Origin: Populus alba
Lineage: Eukaryota; Streptophyta; Magnoliopsida; Malpighiales; Salicaceae
DNA: 64,000 bases
Direction: 5' to 3'
Assembly: GCF_005239225.2 (NCBI RefSeq)
Contig: NC_133290.1
Span: forward strand, 12,718,204-12,782,203
Of the stretch, positions 37,522-49,791 are shown piece by piece (the stretch's first letter is position 1; every line of letters starts with the position of its first letter). The translations under genes and the position numbers were made by a program. The notes under the pieces were generated by a model. The model was given only the letters and a program-made list of their open reading frames with translations. It had not been told where the DNA came from and made no database searches.

Positions 37522-40500
37522 TTAATCCTTCTTGAGCAAATCATAGAAAGCCTGTGGTTTTCTGTACTCTGAGATGCACAGAGTCTGAAACCAAAAATAC
37601 TTCACGGATCAGTCCCTATGCATAAATAACATGAACATCTTGTAAAAAGACTTTCAAATTTTAAGACAATCCGATTGCCTGGGAGCTTTGCAAAGACGAT
37701 TCTTCCTTGAAACAATTAGCCAAATAGTTATCTTAAATGCTACATGGAAAACACCATCACTGGTGGTGGAAAAGATAATAATAGTAGCACATCATGCATA
37801 TGGCTCGACATGAATACTTGGAATATCAAGTTTGCAAGCATTTTTAATATGCATCTTAAGAGTCAAATTGAAAGAAAAGGAGAGGAACATTATACAAATC
37901 TAAATCTTAAAACATGATAAATTGATAATATACCTGCATAGCATAAGCTATGTGGATTAATGTTGGTTCAGACCATGGCCTTCCAATAAATTGAAGGCCT
38001 ATAGGCAACCCTTTTTTGTCATATCCAACCTGTGTTACATATTTCAGGTTAATAGAAGAAAACTAGCCAAATAAAATAATGAGCAGGAGCTAGCATTGAA
38101 GATCATTACCGGAACAGTAACTGCCGGTAATCCCAGAAAATTTCCTGCTATCTGATACCGAACTAGCGCAGCTGCAAAAGTAAAAGTGGGTCAACATGAT
38201 TACGAAATTGTACTTTTATTTGACTTGTTGAAAGTTTATAGTGAAGCCATTTGAGGGTTCAAACATTTTCGTTGTACATTTTTTGTTAAAATCTTGCCAT
38301 GCCATGAACTTCTTACCTCCATTTATGTAGTCCAGCTCACCAGTCTCGAGAGCATCATTCAAAATAGGGTATGCAGTTACGCTGTCGTATAAAATAGATG
38401 AACATCAGGCATAAGCGGGATGAAAGCGCATTTTGATGTCGAAGATAGTAGCTTCATACATGCAATACTGTCTACAGTATAGGATAGCAACTATAGAGTG
38501 CAATTTGAGCCCTTTGAAACAAATACGGGAGAGCATGCATCAGTAACATTTGAACAGGACAAATAAAAGGAGAAATCAATACCCTACTGTTGGTGTAACA
38601 ATGACATCTGCTTTTGTAAATATATTCCTGTGAAATTGTATCTGGCGGTTCCTGCAAATGCATAGGATCTTGAATCATTAAATGTAGTCATGAAATGCAA
38701 ACAACTAGATGAAGAATTATGTAGGAGTCAAAATGACAAGTGATTTGCTGTTAACTAACAAGTAAACTTCACCTACAGGCTATCTATTTCCCAAGGGGAT
38801 TCGAAATGCTGATGATAAGTGAATGTCTAATTGAAGTTTAAATATGAGCTGGAATGAAAAATCAATGAAATTGACTTGTGAACTCATTGATAGAATTTAT
38901 ATGAAAGTATAATATCTTGAGAACCAGATACACTGCTAGAAATCAATCCAGAACACTAGCAGGGGATTGAAGGGAAATGATCTTAAGCTTCAAGAACTTT
39001 TGCGTGAATCCGCTACTTGTGTTTAGGAGCTCGAGACTTTTACCATTACATGAAACAATGGCCAGCTAAATAGTAGAGTTACTTTGCCATAGATAACTAA
39101 ATATTGCTAGTTAGTACTGTGCAGATTTGGGGTGAAACAAAAGTTTTTGCCACTGATGTACTGAACACAAAGCTTCACCAATGAAATATTTGAAACTAGA
39201 AGTCATCACAAGATGAAAACCAGAAAAACTAAAATGAAATGCAGCATATGAAGGCTCATCATGTTGTTATGTATCTTCAAGTCAGATTTTCGGAATTTAC
39301 TGACGCTGGAAGCTGGTATTCCATTTATGATCCACTTTAATTTCAACTGTCACCATGCCTTGTAATTTATATATAAAAAAACAAAGAAATGTAGCCAGTA
39401 ATGTACCTAAGTTTCTGAGCCTTTATATAATCTTCACCACTGAAAGCACCATAAACACTAAGTGCTACCCTTACGTCCCATCCTGACTCTGCAATATCCC
39501 TTTTTTCAAGAGCACATAATATCACCATCCATGTTTAACAATATTTTATTGGAAAGAAAGATGAAAATGTGGTAGCCAGAGACAACTCACAACTTTTCTA
39601 GATAAGAACTAAGTGCAGCGGTGCACTCAGATCCAATTGTTAAATAATGTGCGAGGCGCATCGCCTCTATGTCTGGTATGGTAACATCTACAGTCTTGCA
39701 TGCAAAAGACCATATAAAGCATTAGCAGACAATGTACAATGGCCAAGCTGGTCAAGAGCTTCCTTGAAAATTGAAGGCCTAAATTTCTTCAAAGAAACAT
39801 GCAGAAAACTTCATCATTGCATCGTATTTTGCACAGGATGATATATTATCTATACCTTCCAACCATGCTTCTCAGAAAGCTTGTGCAATGCTAGGGAACA
39901 GCATGTTCTAATATCCTCACTGCAATCATTAAACCACTAATGGATCCATTTCGTGGTTCAATAATCAAAGGAAAGAATCAGAAGAATGATCTGGTACAGA
40001 TAAATGGATTTTTCTGCATGATTATAATTCACTTGAAACAAGAATATATGTGAATCCAAGGTTGATAATTTACTAACCTCCCCGTATCTTGCCAGTGTGA
40101 TGTCTGACACTGAATTTGTTGATTGTAGCATTGGGAAATACATCTTTGGCTAATAGTTTCAGAAACAGAGAAGGAAAGATTTGTGTTTTATCAGATGTTA
40201 CTCTGAAGCAGTTAACAAGGCCACTTCCAAAGAGTGCTCAGAAGGTAGGAGTTTAAACTTAAAAGAAAGTTGCGGAGCAGGTTCTTACTGGTGGTATAAC
40301 AGAGGTTTCATGGGATGGAACCGGGCCATTTATAGCTGCATAACTGGAGAAATAATGTACTTTGAACTCTATTCAAATTTATGAAAAAGGCATCGAAACA
40401 TATAATTGTAACTCAGAAAAAAAGTTCAAATAAAGAGATGACACTGACACGATAAATGCATCCTCTATTGTGCCTGCTAACACTCCTACCATCCCCACTG

Positions 40501-43500
40501 TCCAGTTCAGAGGAAGAACACTGAAAAAATGGAAAATTTATCTTCACAATATTGAAATTTCATCTGCGTTGAGAAAACCAAATATTTCTGAAATAAAATC
40601 AAGATAGAAATGAGCTCTAACCCAGAGTGAGGTACACGCCCGAAAGTTGGTTTGAAACCAACAACACCGCAAAGAGCTGCAGGCATTCTCACGGATCCTA
40701 ATTACATTATGATGAAAGGTGTGTATACTTAGATATTATTGACATGATACATGGTGATATGTTTCACAATTTTGCAGAATTTTCTGGATAAATGGCAGAA
40801 CCTTCCTTCACAAATAAATTTATTAATTTGTTAAAAAAGTCTGTCTATATGATCTTGGCAAGCTGCAGAAAAAAATATTTATACAAGAATATTAAGATTT
40901 CTAGGGAAAGTAAAACAAGAATATTGGGGTTTTCTTAAATTATTGGTTCAAGTGAGAAAAAAAATATTTATATACTTATTCCATATACAAAAGCTAAAGT
41001 TATTATATTTTAGAGTTAAAGTTTATTTGTAAGTTCTTTCATTCTCTACATTTATTGGCTAGAGAGTGGTTGCTAAAGAGGAGAGAAAATGTGAGTTTTG
41101 GGTTACTTTAAGATATTGGATGAGAAAGCAATTTTGTGTGGCATTTTATAATTTTTTATTTTTTCATAGTGAATTTATTTGATCATCTCACTTGTGGAGT
41201 AGGTCTAAGTTGCTTAATCATATAAATTATTTGTATGTTTTTGTTAAATTGATTGTACTTGTTTTTTTATATTTCTTTAATTGTTAATTGGTTTGAGATT
41301 CTTGGGTTGTTTCCACAACAAACTAATATAAGAGCTTGCCTAGTTATCAATTGACTTTCATGATGATGACAAAAGTAAAATCAATAGTGAAGTCTGATAT
41401 TGATAAATTTAATGGTAGGAATGACTTCAATTTATAGTGTATTAAGATGCATGCCTTGTTAGATCAACAAGGTTTATTTAAGGAACTGAAAGATGTAAAT
41501 ATTTTTTTTAAGGGAAGGGATGATGAGGAGAAAGAAAATCTCATGGAAAGGCTATTCAATTTTGTTTGTTTGATGAGGTTCTAAAAGAGGTTGTTGATGA
41601 GACTAAAGCTACTAGATTGTGAAAAAAGTTGAAAACTTTTTACATGACCAAATCCATGACGAATTGATTGTATCTTAAACATCGGTTATATACTCTTAAG
41701 ATGAAAGAAGGTATGCCCATTAAAAACTATCTTTATAAATTCAATAAAATAATTTTAGATTTGTGAAATGTTGATGTTAAGGTTGAAGATGAGGATCAAA
41801 CTTTGATTTTATTATGTTTGTTACCTTCATCTTATGATTATTTTGTTGATACTTTGCTATATAGAAATAATAGTCTTAGTTTTGAATATGTAAAAACTTC
41901 TTTAAGCTCCAGGGAGTTGAGAAAATGAGTGTCAAAGATTTATAATAATGATTATGCAGAAGGCTTAATTGTGGGGTAGAAAAAATAATAAGGGTTCAGG
42001 TAGTGAAGATATGCCAGATCATAATCAAAGTCTGGAAAAAATAAGTGCTTTGAATGTCATGAAGTAGGAAACTTTAGGAAGAACTATTTTAAGCAAAAAG
42101 ATAAGATAAATAAGTAAAAAAAAACCTTTGATGCTACAAATGTCACTAGTTAATGGAGAATTTCTTATGATGCTAAAAGTGTTTTGACTATGTTTATTGG
42201 TAACTCAAGTGATTAATAGATTCTTGATTTGGCACATTTTATATTGTCCTAATAGAAATTGGTTTGATATTTATAAAGTTATTAATGATATTGTTTTATT
42301 ATGAAATAACAAAAGACTTTCTATTATTAGCACGTGCACAATTCTAAATGTGTACAATTCTAAATTCCAATTCAAATTAGAATGATATTTCTCATTTTAG
42401 AAATATCTGGTTTGACATTTCATCAATCTTTTATTACATTGGCTTTCACTCACTGCTAAACCTAAGTATATTAGATCTGGTATCTTGTTAGACTTGTATT
42501 ACCTTGAATTCAACTAATGGTTGAATCTAGCATGGGTCTAGCATATCGCTAGATCCATGATACTTTGGGCTCGACTAGTGACTGATCCCAAGTATATTAG
42601 GTTTGACATCTTATCAAACCTATGTTTTCTTGAGTTCAACTAATTATCAAATCCAACCCCACCTTATTATAGAATTTCTCAAATCTTAAAAATATATATA
42701 ATAAAAATAATTACCTTATCACCTTTCTACATGAGAGGCTGGCATGAAAGATTAAATAGGTGATGTTTTCAACATAGATAATGATAATAAGCAAATCTGG
42801 ACTTAGTTTCCACAAATGCAAGAATAACATCTCTAGAGAATTCTAGTTCCAACTTTTCATTAATGTAAAAATAAATAAATAAAAAGATCTCTATACAATT
42901 CTTTCAACCGACTTAGTATGTATATTAAGTATTTGTGTTAGGGTCTGCAGCAAGTGAGAAGAATAGGTTTAGAAAAAAGTGGTGTGCGTGCTGTAAAATA
43001 AGAACTTGTGAGTGCAAGAGAGTGAGATTTAAGTGGTGTGTAGTGCCGCGACTGTGAGAAAAACAGTGGTGAGTGATAAAACAAGTATAGCTAGTGAGTG
43101 TCTAAGCTAGTTGTGGTTGCAAGTGTCTTTGTATAAATAAAATTCTTGTCTATTTTGCTTTAAATTCATCAGTTAATATCTTCCTCTTGGCGTGTCAGTG
43201 AAATTCATAAACTGGGAAATAACAACAGCAGATGTTATTTTTGTGTTTCTCAGCTTAGCTTCTGTATTCAGTTAATCTACATATAAAATCACAATACGAT
43301 TACTGTTTAGTGAAGGATGAATTTAAAGTACCTCCCCCATCAACACCAAGGGCAACAGGGCAAAGTCCTGCAGCAACCACTGCAGCTGATCCACTAGAAG
43401 AACCTCCAGATATCCTGCCAGGATCGTATGGATTTCTAGTAGCCCTGCAACATTCATAATTGTGGAGATACCATCATTTTCTTAGACCTTTCTGAAGTTA

Positions 43501-46500
43501 AACAGAGAAGAATAAACTACATTTGAATTTACAGGAAAAAAAGAAGAGATTGTACTGTATTTTTGTTGTGGCTTCCAAGATTTCTAGCAGGATATTATCA
43601 AATTTATAAGAGGAGAAAAGCAGAGTGTTTGTACCCATAGTGAGGATTTATTCCACTTGTTCCAGCGCCAAGCTCATGCATATTGGTTTTTCCAATAATT
43701 ACCACACCACATGATCTGAGGCGCAAAATGCAGAAGGCATCACCTTTGCAAGGTCTAAATTTGTGCAACCACTTAGTGCCACCTAGAAAAATCAATGTGA
43801 TATATAGCATCAGTGAAAACAACAACAAGAAGGAAGTGTATACTAATAGAAGAATTAAGCAGAGAAATTTGTTAAACCAAAATGGTCAGCGATGAGTTAC
43901 CTGTTGTTGGATAAGGGCTACAGTCTATTTCATCCTTGATTGCAACTGGAACTCCATCTAGAACTGATCTTGGCTCCCCTGGGTGTAACAGAACAAGTAT
44001 GAGTTTTGTAGCATGTTCATAGCAACTACTTTAATATAGCGGGCTAGAAGAAAATAACAAGGTTCAGGAGACTACAAGAATGAGACCATCAATAAATTCA
44101 GACCCAATATTTTTCATAAAACATATAGTGCACTCTTGCTGGAAGGATGATTATCGAACTTGCAATATATTTTTTCATGTGCAAAGATTGACTCATGAGT
44201 TTCGATGAAGCCTACCTCTTTCATACCGAAGAGTTGATTCTTTAGCCTGCCTTAAAATATCTTCAGCATCATAATTAATAAAGAATGCCATGTCCAGTGG
44301 AGGACCGGAAGATTCATGGATTGCAGCTACTAGGCGTTCTGCAACCTGTGCTAAGTGGAATAACGTCAAGCACTTATGGGAAACAGCTTTGAATTTTTTT
44401 ACACGAGAAGCTTGACGGCAACAAGAAAAGAGACTGAAAGAAAGCCTTTGAATCACGTAATTAGACTTTGAGGTTTCAAGTGTTTGTGCAAGTTACAGCT
44501 TCATTAACTTCAAACAACGACGGAAAAGAACATCTCATGAAAGAAATGACGTACCTTGTATGGAGTTATTTCTCCAGAGCTATATGCTTTAGAATAATCC
44601 ATTATTGTCCAGCGACGGGAAGATGGCTTCAATTCATTAACAATCTTCTCTGAAGGTAGAGGCAGACAACCAATTGCCTGCTGAACTTGTTCAGATGGTG
44701 ATAGATCAGAATTTACGTGTTTGACTTCTTTTTCATTGAGCTCTGCAGTGATGAACTGAAATCAAAATCTTTCTCATGGAACTCCAATGAAAGCAATATA
44801 AATGGCTGATCATGTTATAATTGTTTGAAATCCTGAAAGATCAGGGTTTTCTCTTCTAGACATGCTTGATGCTAACTTTTTTTGTAACTATAACCAATTT
44901 ACAGACTGAATAGTACCAGAGATAGTAGAAGAGGTGGAAACTTAAAGGTAGTGAACCTACCTTCAAATGGATGCAAAGGGACATAGACAGGTGATTCCTC
45001 CAGCTCTGCATTTGTAACAAGCTGAAAGAGTTGCAGGCATTCGTGAGTCTTTGACATAGAATATCAGAAAGAAATGGTGTAATAAAGGTTGTTCTTTTTG
45101 TGATGTCAAAATGAGGCCTTAAAGCGTGACCTCATATACATATGACCAGCTTGCAAGATTTGTGAACGAGTAACAAGCCCTCCAATGACATGATGAAAAA
45201 TCTGATATTTTAAATGTTCCACAACTTATCTTTGTTTTGCTACTTTCTAGCTCAAGCATATTTGAAACACATAACAATTAGAAAATCAAGTATTCTTTCC
45301 TGGATTTTATGAACATCAACTGATGAAAAATTGAATGGCTGAGGCTTCTTTCTGGTACCGGGAGTTTGGTTTTGACTTTATTTCTGAAACCTCAGGTGGC
45401 ATGGATTTCGAATTATGGTTTATGAGTTCGTACCATTTCATATATTTGTTTTTCAGCTACCAGGAAGCTTGCATTTGTGCACATAAAAACTGCTCATGGC
45501 TGAATCATCCTATGCTTCATTTGTCATTCTCTAGTAATCCACAACTTTTGGTAGTCCAGTGAATCGGGATATTCAACAATGTTCCGTGATTTTTCATCGG
45601 AAACTGGATGCAATGCAGAGCAAATGGATCGCAACTTTATAATCTTTTTTTCTTTTCTGAGCTCTCATCATCATCACTATCACCAGCAATGCCGCAGCTG
45701 CCCCCACCATGATTATTACTATTGTTATTTTAGTATCAGTGGTGGGATTTTATATGAATCAATATTTGATGGAGGCTTTGAGATAAGAAATTGCATTTGC
45801 TAATGTTAATTAAGACATATTCTTGAAGTGTGAGTTTAGTCAACATCGTTCAGTTGATAATGCCACTATGTGTTTATGAGGAATTCTGCTGGGATATTTC
45901 GAAGGATCACAATAAAACAATCTTTAATGGCTGTCATTTCAACAGTTTCTTGCGAAGAAAACGAGGGCTTGCAGCTCTGCAAGTAGGCAAGACTAGGTAT
46001 TTAAGAATTTGGCTGTGGAAGAGTCAGCAATATGGTTTGTGAAACAAAAACAACTATATACTCAACAATCCCAAAAGAAGATCAATGAAGTGAAGATGAC
46101 GATATGCACTTTATCCTTTGGCCAGGTGGCCTTGCAGCTACCAAGCTCCAACGGTGCCTTTAACAATAAATAGCACCATTAAAAACCCTATGGCAAGATT
46201 GTAGAGTGGTCCTGTCCACACCAGTACAGCCATATGGGGACTATAGCCATTGAAGGAGCTTACTTTCATACCAAAATTAATGGCTAAAATCAGCTTAGGT
46301 GATGTATCAAGGGAGCACACCTAGTTTATACTGTGTCGCTGTCTAATCTCACTACCAAAAGAAAATCTAATTCAGCATTGTAGCATTGTACACAAATTTT
46401 GGTTATTCTGAATTTACTTTACATCTTGGTTAGTTTGTCAAACAACAATTTAAAAAAATATATATATAAGAAGAAAGAACAAAAAATGGGGTCATAAATT

Positions 46501-47709
46501 CAATGAACTATGCGTACATTCTGCATACTCATAACCTACCAATAACAACTACCTTGGACTATTACAAAAATATGGGCCCTCGTATAGTATTAGTCTTAAA
46601 GATGACAATTCAGAAAGAAGAAATTTGAGAAAGCTGCATACTTGGAAGGAACCAAAGCAGAGATGCTAATGATGTTTCTTGAAATGGTTTTGATTATAAT
46701 CACTGATTAGTAAAAAAGCTCGACGCAAAAGGGAAAGGAGATGTTGACAATTAACTAGAAGGGAAATGTAACAGATCAACAGTTGCATAATTGATCATTC
46801 ATAGGAGGATGAAAAAGATGCTAGGAACAGAGTTACAGTTTAAGATGACGAAGAAACGAAAAGACATACCTTGTGAATTAGATTGTTTCTCTTCAAGATG
46901 TACAGAAGGAATGGTCCGAAAATTCGCGACTCTAGAAACCAGGCGAAAATCTTGGCAAGAAATCCAGCCATGCGAGGAGCTTATGAAACAAACGCAAACT
47001 TTAGCATATAGTGCACGTACCATTTATCAACGAGATGAAAATAAACTCAAACACAAGTAAATGCGTTGATATAGGCAAGGATAGGCATATACACAAGGAC
47101 ATACGAGTGTTAATCAAGACCTCAAAATAGCATGCTTCTGCTTTTGGTAATTCTGCTTTTAATTAAATGATGAAGAAAGGACAGGAAGCGTAGTGAAACT
47201 AGTCTAGACTCTAATTAAGAGTATTTGATTTCACCATCACTGATTCCAGTCTTAAATTGCGAACATTGAATAATCAAACAAACAAAAGTACTTCAGAAAG
47301 TTGTATTCAAGCAACCTGTCTTGCCAGAATTTCGGTCTAAACAGAGCGATTAATTACTGTTCCAGACCAGACCAACAAATTAACAGTCAGAATCTTAACA
47401 GAAAAGGACATACAAACATGATTCACTTGATTGTTATGTTCCGTTGACTCAAAATTCTCTGCCTACAAAATGATATAACATTATATGAATCTCAATACTG
47501 AGACAACAAAACATTAAAACTCGTCTACAGATTCCCGTGTTAGCAGAAAACAGAAAGATCAATCATAGCAATCAAAAGGAAGAACATGAATGAAGATGGA
47601 AATGAAAACCTTTAACATTGGCTTTTATATAGGATTCATCACTATCAGGGCCAAGATTAACATTCTCAACAGGCTTGTAAACCACACCCTTAGCTCTGAA
47701 CAACCCCAT
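37522..47709 (-). CDS. FAAH: Fatty acid amide hydrolase (amidase signature family), 611 aa
   Basis: Twenty exons: 47709-47610, 46979-46870, 45021-44961, 44742-44555, 44345-44216, 43978-43901, 43782-43635, 43444-43332, 40697-40622, 40520-40449, 40343-40289, 40149-40078, 39936-39856, 39694-39591, 39499-39407, 38651-38583, 38381-38317, 38171-38110, 38029-37934 and 37584-37522. All phases close to 611 residues, close to the roughly 607 of Arabidopsis FAAH. A hydrophobic N-terminal segment (about 37-66) is a likely membrane contact. The amidase signature is complete: [11 protein letters not shown] with Lys211, GGSSSGSAA with Ser287, and [13 protein letters not shown] with Ser311. These match the Lys205/Ser281/Ser305 triad of Arabidopsis FAAH. 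The C-terminus has [24 protein letters not shown] hydrolyses N-acylethanolamines to free fatty acid and ethanolamine at endomembranes. The gene looks functional despite a retroelement in intron 8. Confidence 0.96.
40890..43170 (+). mobile_element. Decayed Ty1/copia element in FAAH intron 8
   Basis: The element lies antisense to FAAH. ACTAATATAAGAGCTTG at about 41320 resembles the copia primer-binding-site junction. A gag frame broken by stops follows from about 41360: [65 protein letters not shown] damaged CCHC knuckle, [10 protein letters not shown], lies at about 42036. About 42930-43165 has LTR-like features, with TATAAATAAAATTC near its end. Protease, integrase and reverse transcriptase are missing, so the element is heavily deleted. 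It enlarges this intron to about 2.6 kb. Confidence 0.75.
42461..42655. repeat. Diverged repeat inside the intron-8 retroelement
   Basis: AAGTATATTAGATCTGGTAT..TTGAATTCAACTAATGGTTG recurs as AAGTATATTAGGTTTGACAT..TTGAGTTCAACTAATTATCA about 115 bp later. Between them is a related GCTAGATCCATGATACTTTGGG phrase in partly inverted form. This style resembles the GC-rich repeats near 61.3 kb. Confidence 0.55.
45022..46869. other. FAAH intron 2 (1.85 kb), no gene recognised
   Basis: This is long compared with most introns of the gene. It holds several short frames on the plus strand (45335-46040) with no recognisable similarity and no splice-linked coding potential. Confidence 0.5.
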
Positions 47710-48000
47710 GAGAAAGTTGGTAGGTTTTAGGGAATGAAGCAGTACTGAATACTGACAGAGGTTAGCATGACAAAAAAGAAACCACCACCTCAAAAGGGTA
47801 CATATAGACAAGAGCTGAGACCAAGAGGGCGGAGATGACAAGGAAAATGCTGTAGTTGTAACTTGATTGAAAGCTAATATTGAGCTGCTCCCTTCGTAGA
47901 TAGGTATGGAAAGAAAGCTGTAGACAAAGAAGAGAGAGAGAGAGAGTCGTTTTCAGGTAAGGTAGGATATTAATATTGGGCTGAGAAAATCAAAGAAGTT
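47710..48000 (-). promoter_or_regulatory. FAAH 5' UTR with CT repeat
   Basis: A GA tract at 47930-47946 reads as (CT)n on the gene strand, about 220 bp upstream of the ATG. CT-rich tracts near plant transcription starts are common leader or promoter elements. No distinct TATA box was assigned. Confidence 0.4.
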
Positions 48001-48451
48001 GATGGACGTTAGCAAATTTTGTTTTCTTGGCGGGTTGTAACTGCCAGATGAACTCGTTTGGTTTCTTTCCTTCTTGTTCTTGCTAACTGCCTCTGTCGTG
48101 TTCTTTTCCTCCATCATATGACTATCTCAAGCTCTTCTGTGTTTCTTGTCTAATATTCTAATCTTGATATACTCCTTCACTCTTAACATAATAAAACATA
48201 GATAGTTATCTCACTCAACTTCGTATTCTACAAAGAACGAGTCATGAGGTTGTTGGATCAATACATATATAAAACAATATTTTTTTAATTTGTTATTATA
48301 ATTTTCCGGTTTTAATTTGAATTGAGTTTATACATATCAATCAAGTCATGGGTAGATAAAATATAAGCAGATCAAAAATTAATTGAACTTGAAACACAAG
48401 TCAAACTCTGGTTAGAAATCTTTCAAGGTAGCCTACTAGATGTATAAGCTT

Positions 48452-48630
48452 GTTTGGAAATGTGATTGTGATTATTTTTTAAAATATTTTTCATGCTGAA
48501 ATATATCAAAATAATATTTTTTTATTTTTTAAAATTAACGCATCAAAATGATTCAAAACATACAAAAAAAAAATTAATCTTTTACAAAAAAAAAAAATTT
48601 AAAAACATGGTTTACACCGTTTGAAGTTGA
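48452..48630. mobile_element. MITE-family copy, inverted
   Basis: The left end is GCTTGTTTGGAAATGTGATT, GTGATTATTTTTTAAAATAT. It contains the inverted core and TCATGCTGAAATATATC, and ends with ACATGGTTTACACCGTTTGAAG. The ends form an imperfect inverted pair. Confidence 0.6.
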
Positions 48631-49083
48631 TTAGCATAATTTCATGTAACTGATACTTAGAAAAATTGAATTCTGATTTAACAAAATCTCTAAGTTTGAA
48701 GTTGAATCTTGATTTTTTAAGTAAAAGATTTAGATTTGAGAATATTTGTTAGAAAAAAGACATTAATGGTAACTGAGCTTCATTAATGATAATTATTGAG
48801 CTACAATTCATTAACTAAATCTATATTTTTCAACTATGTATTAAATGCTTTTGCATCACACACTAATTGCAACCAAGTTCACTTATGACCAACTATTTAT
48901 TAATTTCATTTATTAGAATTCAAAATTTGTCTTATTAGATAGCTCGAGTGATATTTTTAAAAGTTATTTTTGTTACGGAAATTATATAATTGCTACAGAG
49001 TCTTTATTTAAAAGATAGATATGCGAACAAGCTTTTCAACTGTTAATTCAACTTTTAGGTCATGTAATTGGGTATTGTCGTTT

Positions 49084-49250
49084 AATTATATTTTTAAAAA
49101 AATAATTAGTTTTAAATTATTATTTTTATATTTTTTGAATCCTTTTGATGTATTAATATTAAAAATAAATTTTTAAAAAATATATTATTTTGATATATTA
49201 AAAAAAAACACTTTGAAAAATAATTTTACCATGCTTTTAAACAAGCAAAT
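49084..49250. mobile_element. MITE-family copy
   Basis: The core CTTTTGATGTATTAATATT is followed by AAAAATAAATTTTTAAAAAA and the right end TTTGAAAAATAATTTTACCA, TGCTTTTAAACAAGC. Confidence 0.55.
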
Positions 49251-49608
49251 AATTAACATTATTAGCCTTAAACTACGGTTATGTAAAAAGGAATAAAATA
49301 ATCATAAACTTATAAATATATCTTCTTTTTTTTGGTAAAAACACAATACCATTACATTCACCACATAAGACTTGGTGCATTATGGTCCCAATCTATTTAA
49401 TTAGGATAAAAGTTCGAGCCACGAGCCCTCACTCCTATATCAGTATAGGTTATTTATACCGAACTTAACGTGTGCGTCACGGAAAGTTTCTTTCGAACGC
49501 CCTCGAACTTGAACAATGTATCAAGGGAAGTAAAGTCAACACTCGACGGTCTTGTTAACTAATATCGTTTGATGGGACAGCATTAGATTGCTAATAATAC
49601 AATAAGAA

Positions 49609-49791
49609 ATGAGAAATGTGGTAAAACCCAGTCACAAGTTTCCGATGCAGAAGAGAAATTCTTCACCCCAGGGATATAGAAATAGTTCAAGATTCGACGT
49701 GTTTCCATGGTGGTTACAACCTTCACCAAGAACCGTGATCAAGAAGCGGCTTCTGCAACCTCACTCCGACCAGTTACCGGAGGGCGTTTAA
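49609..49791 (+). CDS. Orphan small open reading frame (60 aa), hypothetical
   Basis: This starts with ATGAGAAATGTGGTAAAACC and is terminated by TAA. The peptide is basic and rich in Ser, Pro and Arg, with FPWWLQPSPRTVIKKRLLQP. Base composition over the frame is more gene-like than the AT-rich flanks. There is no recognised domain, no signal peptide, and no neighbouring exon with matching phase. It may be a relic exon of a lost gene or a short expressed ORF, with low certainty. Confidence 0.25.
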   Translation: MRNVVKPSHKFPMQKRNSSPQGYRNSSRFDVFPWWLQPSPRTVIKKRLLQPHSDQLPEGV

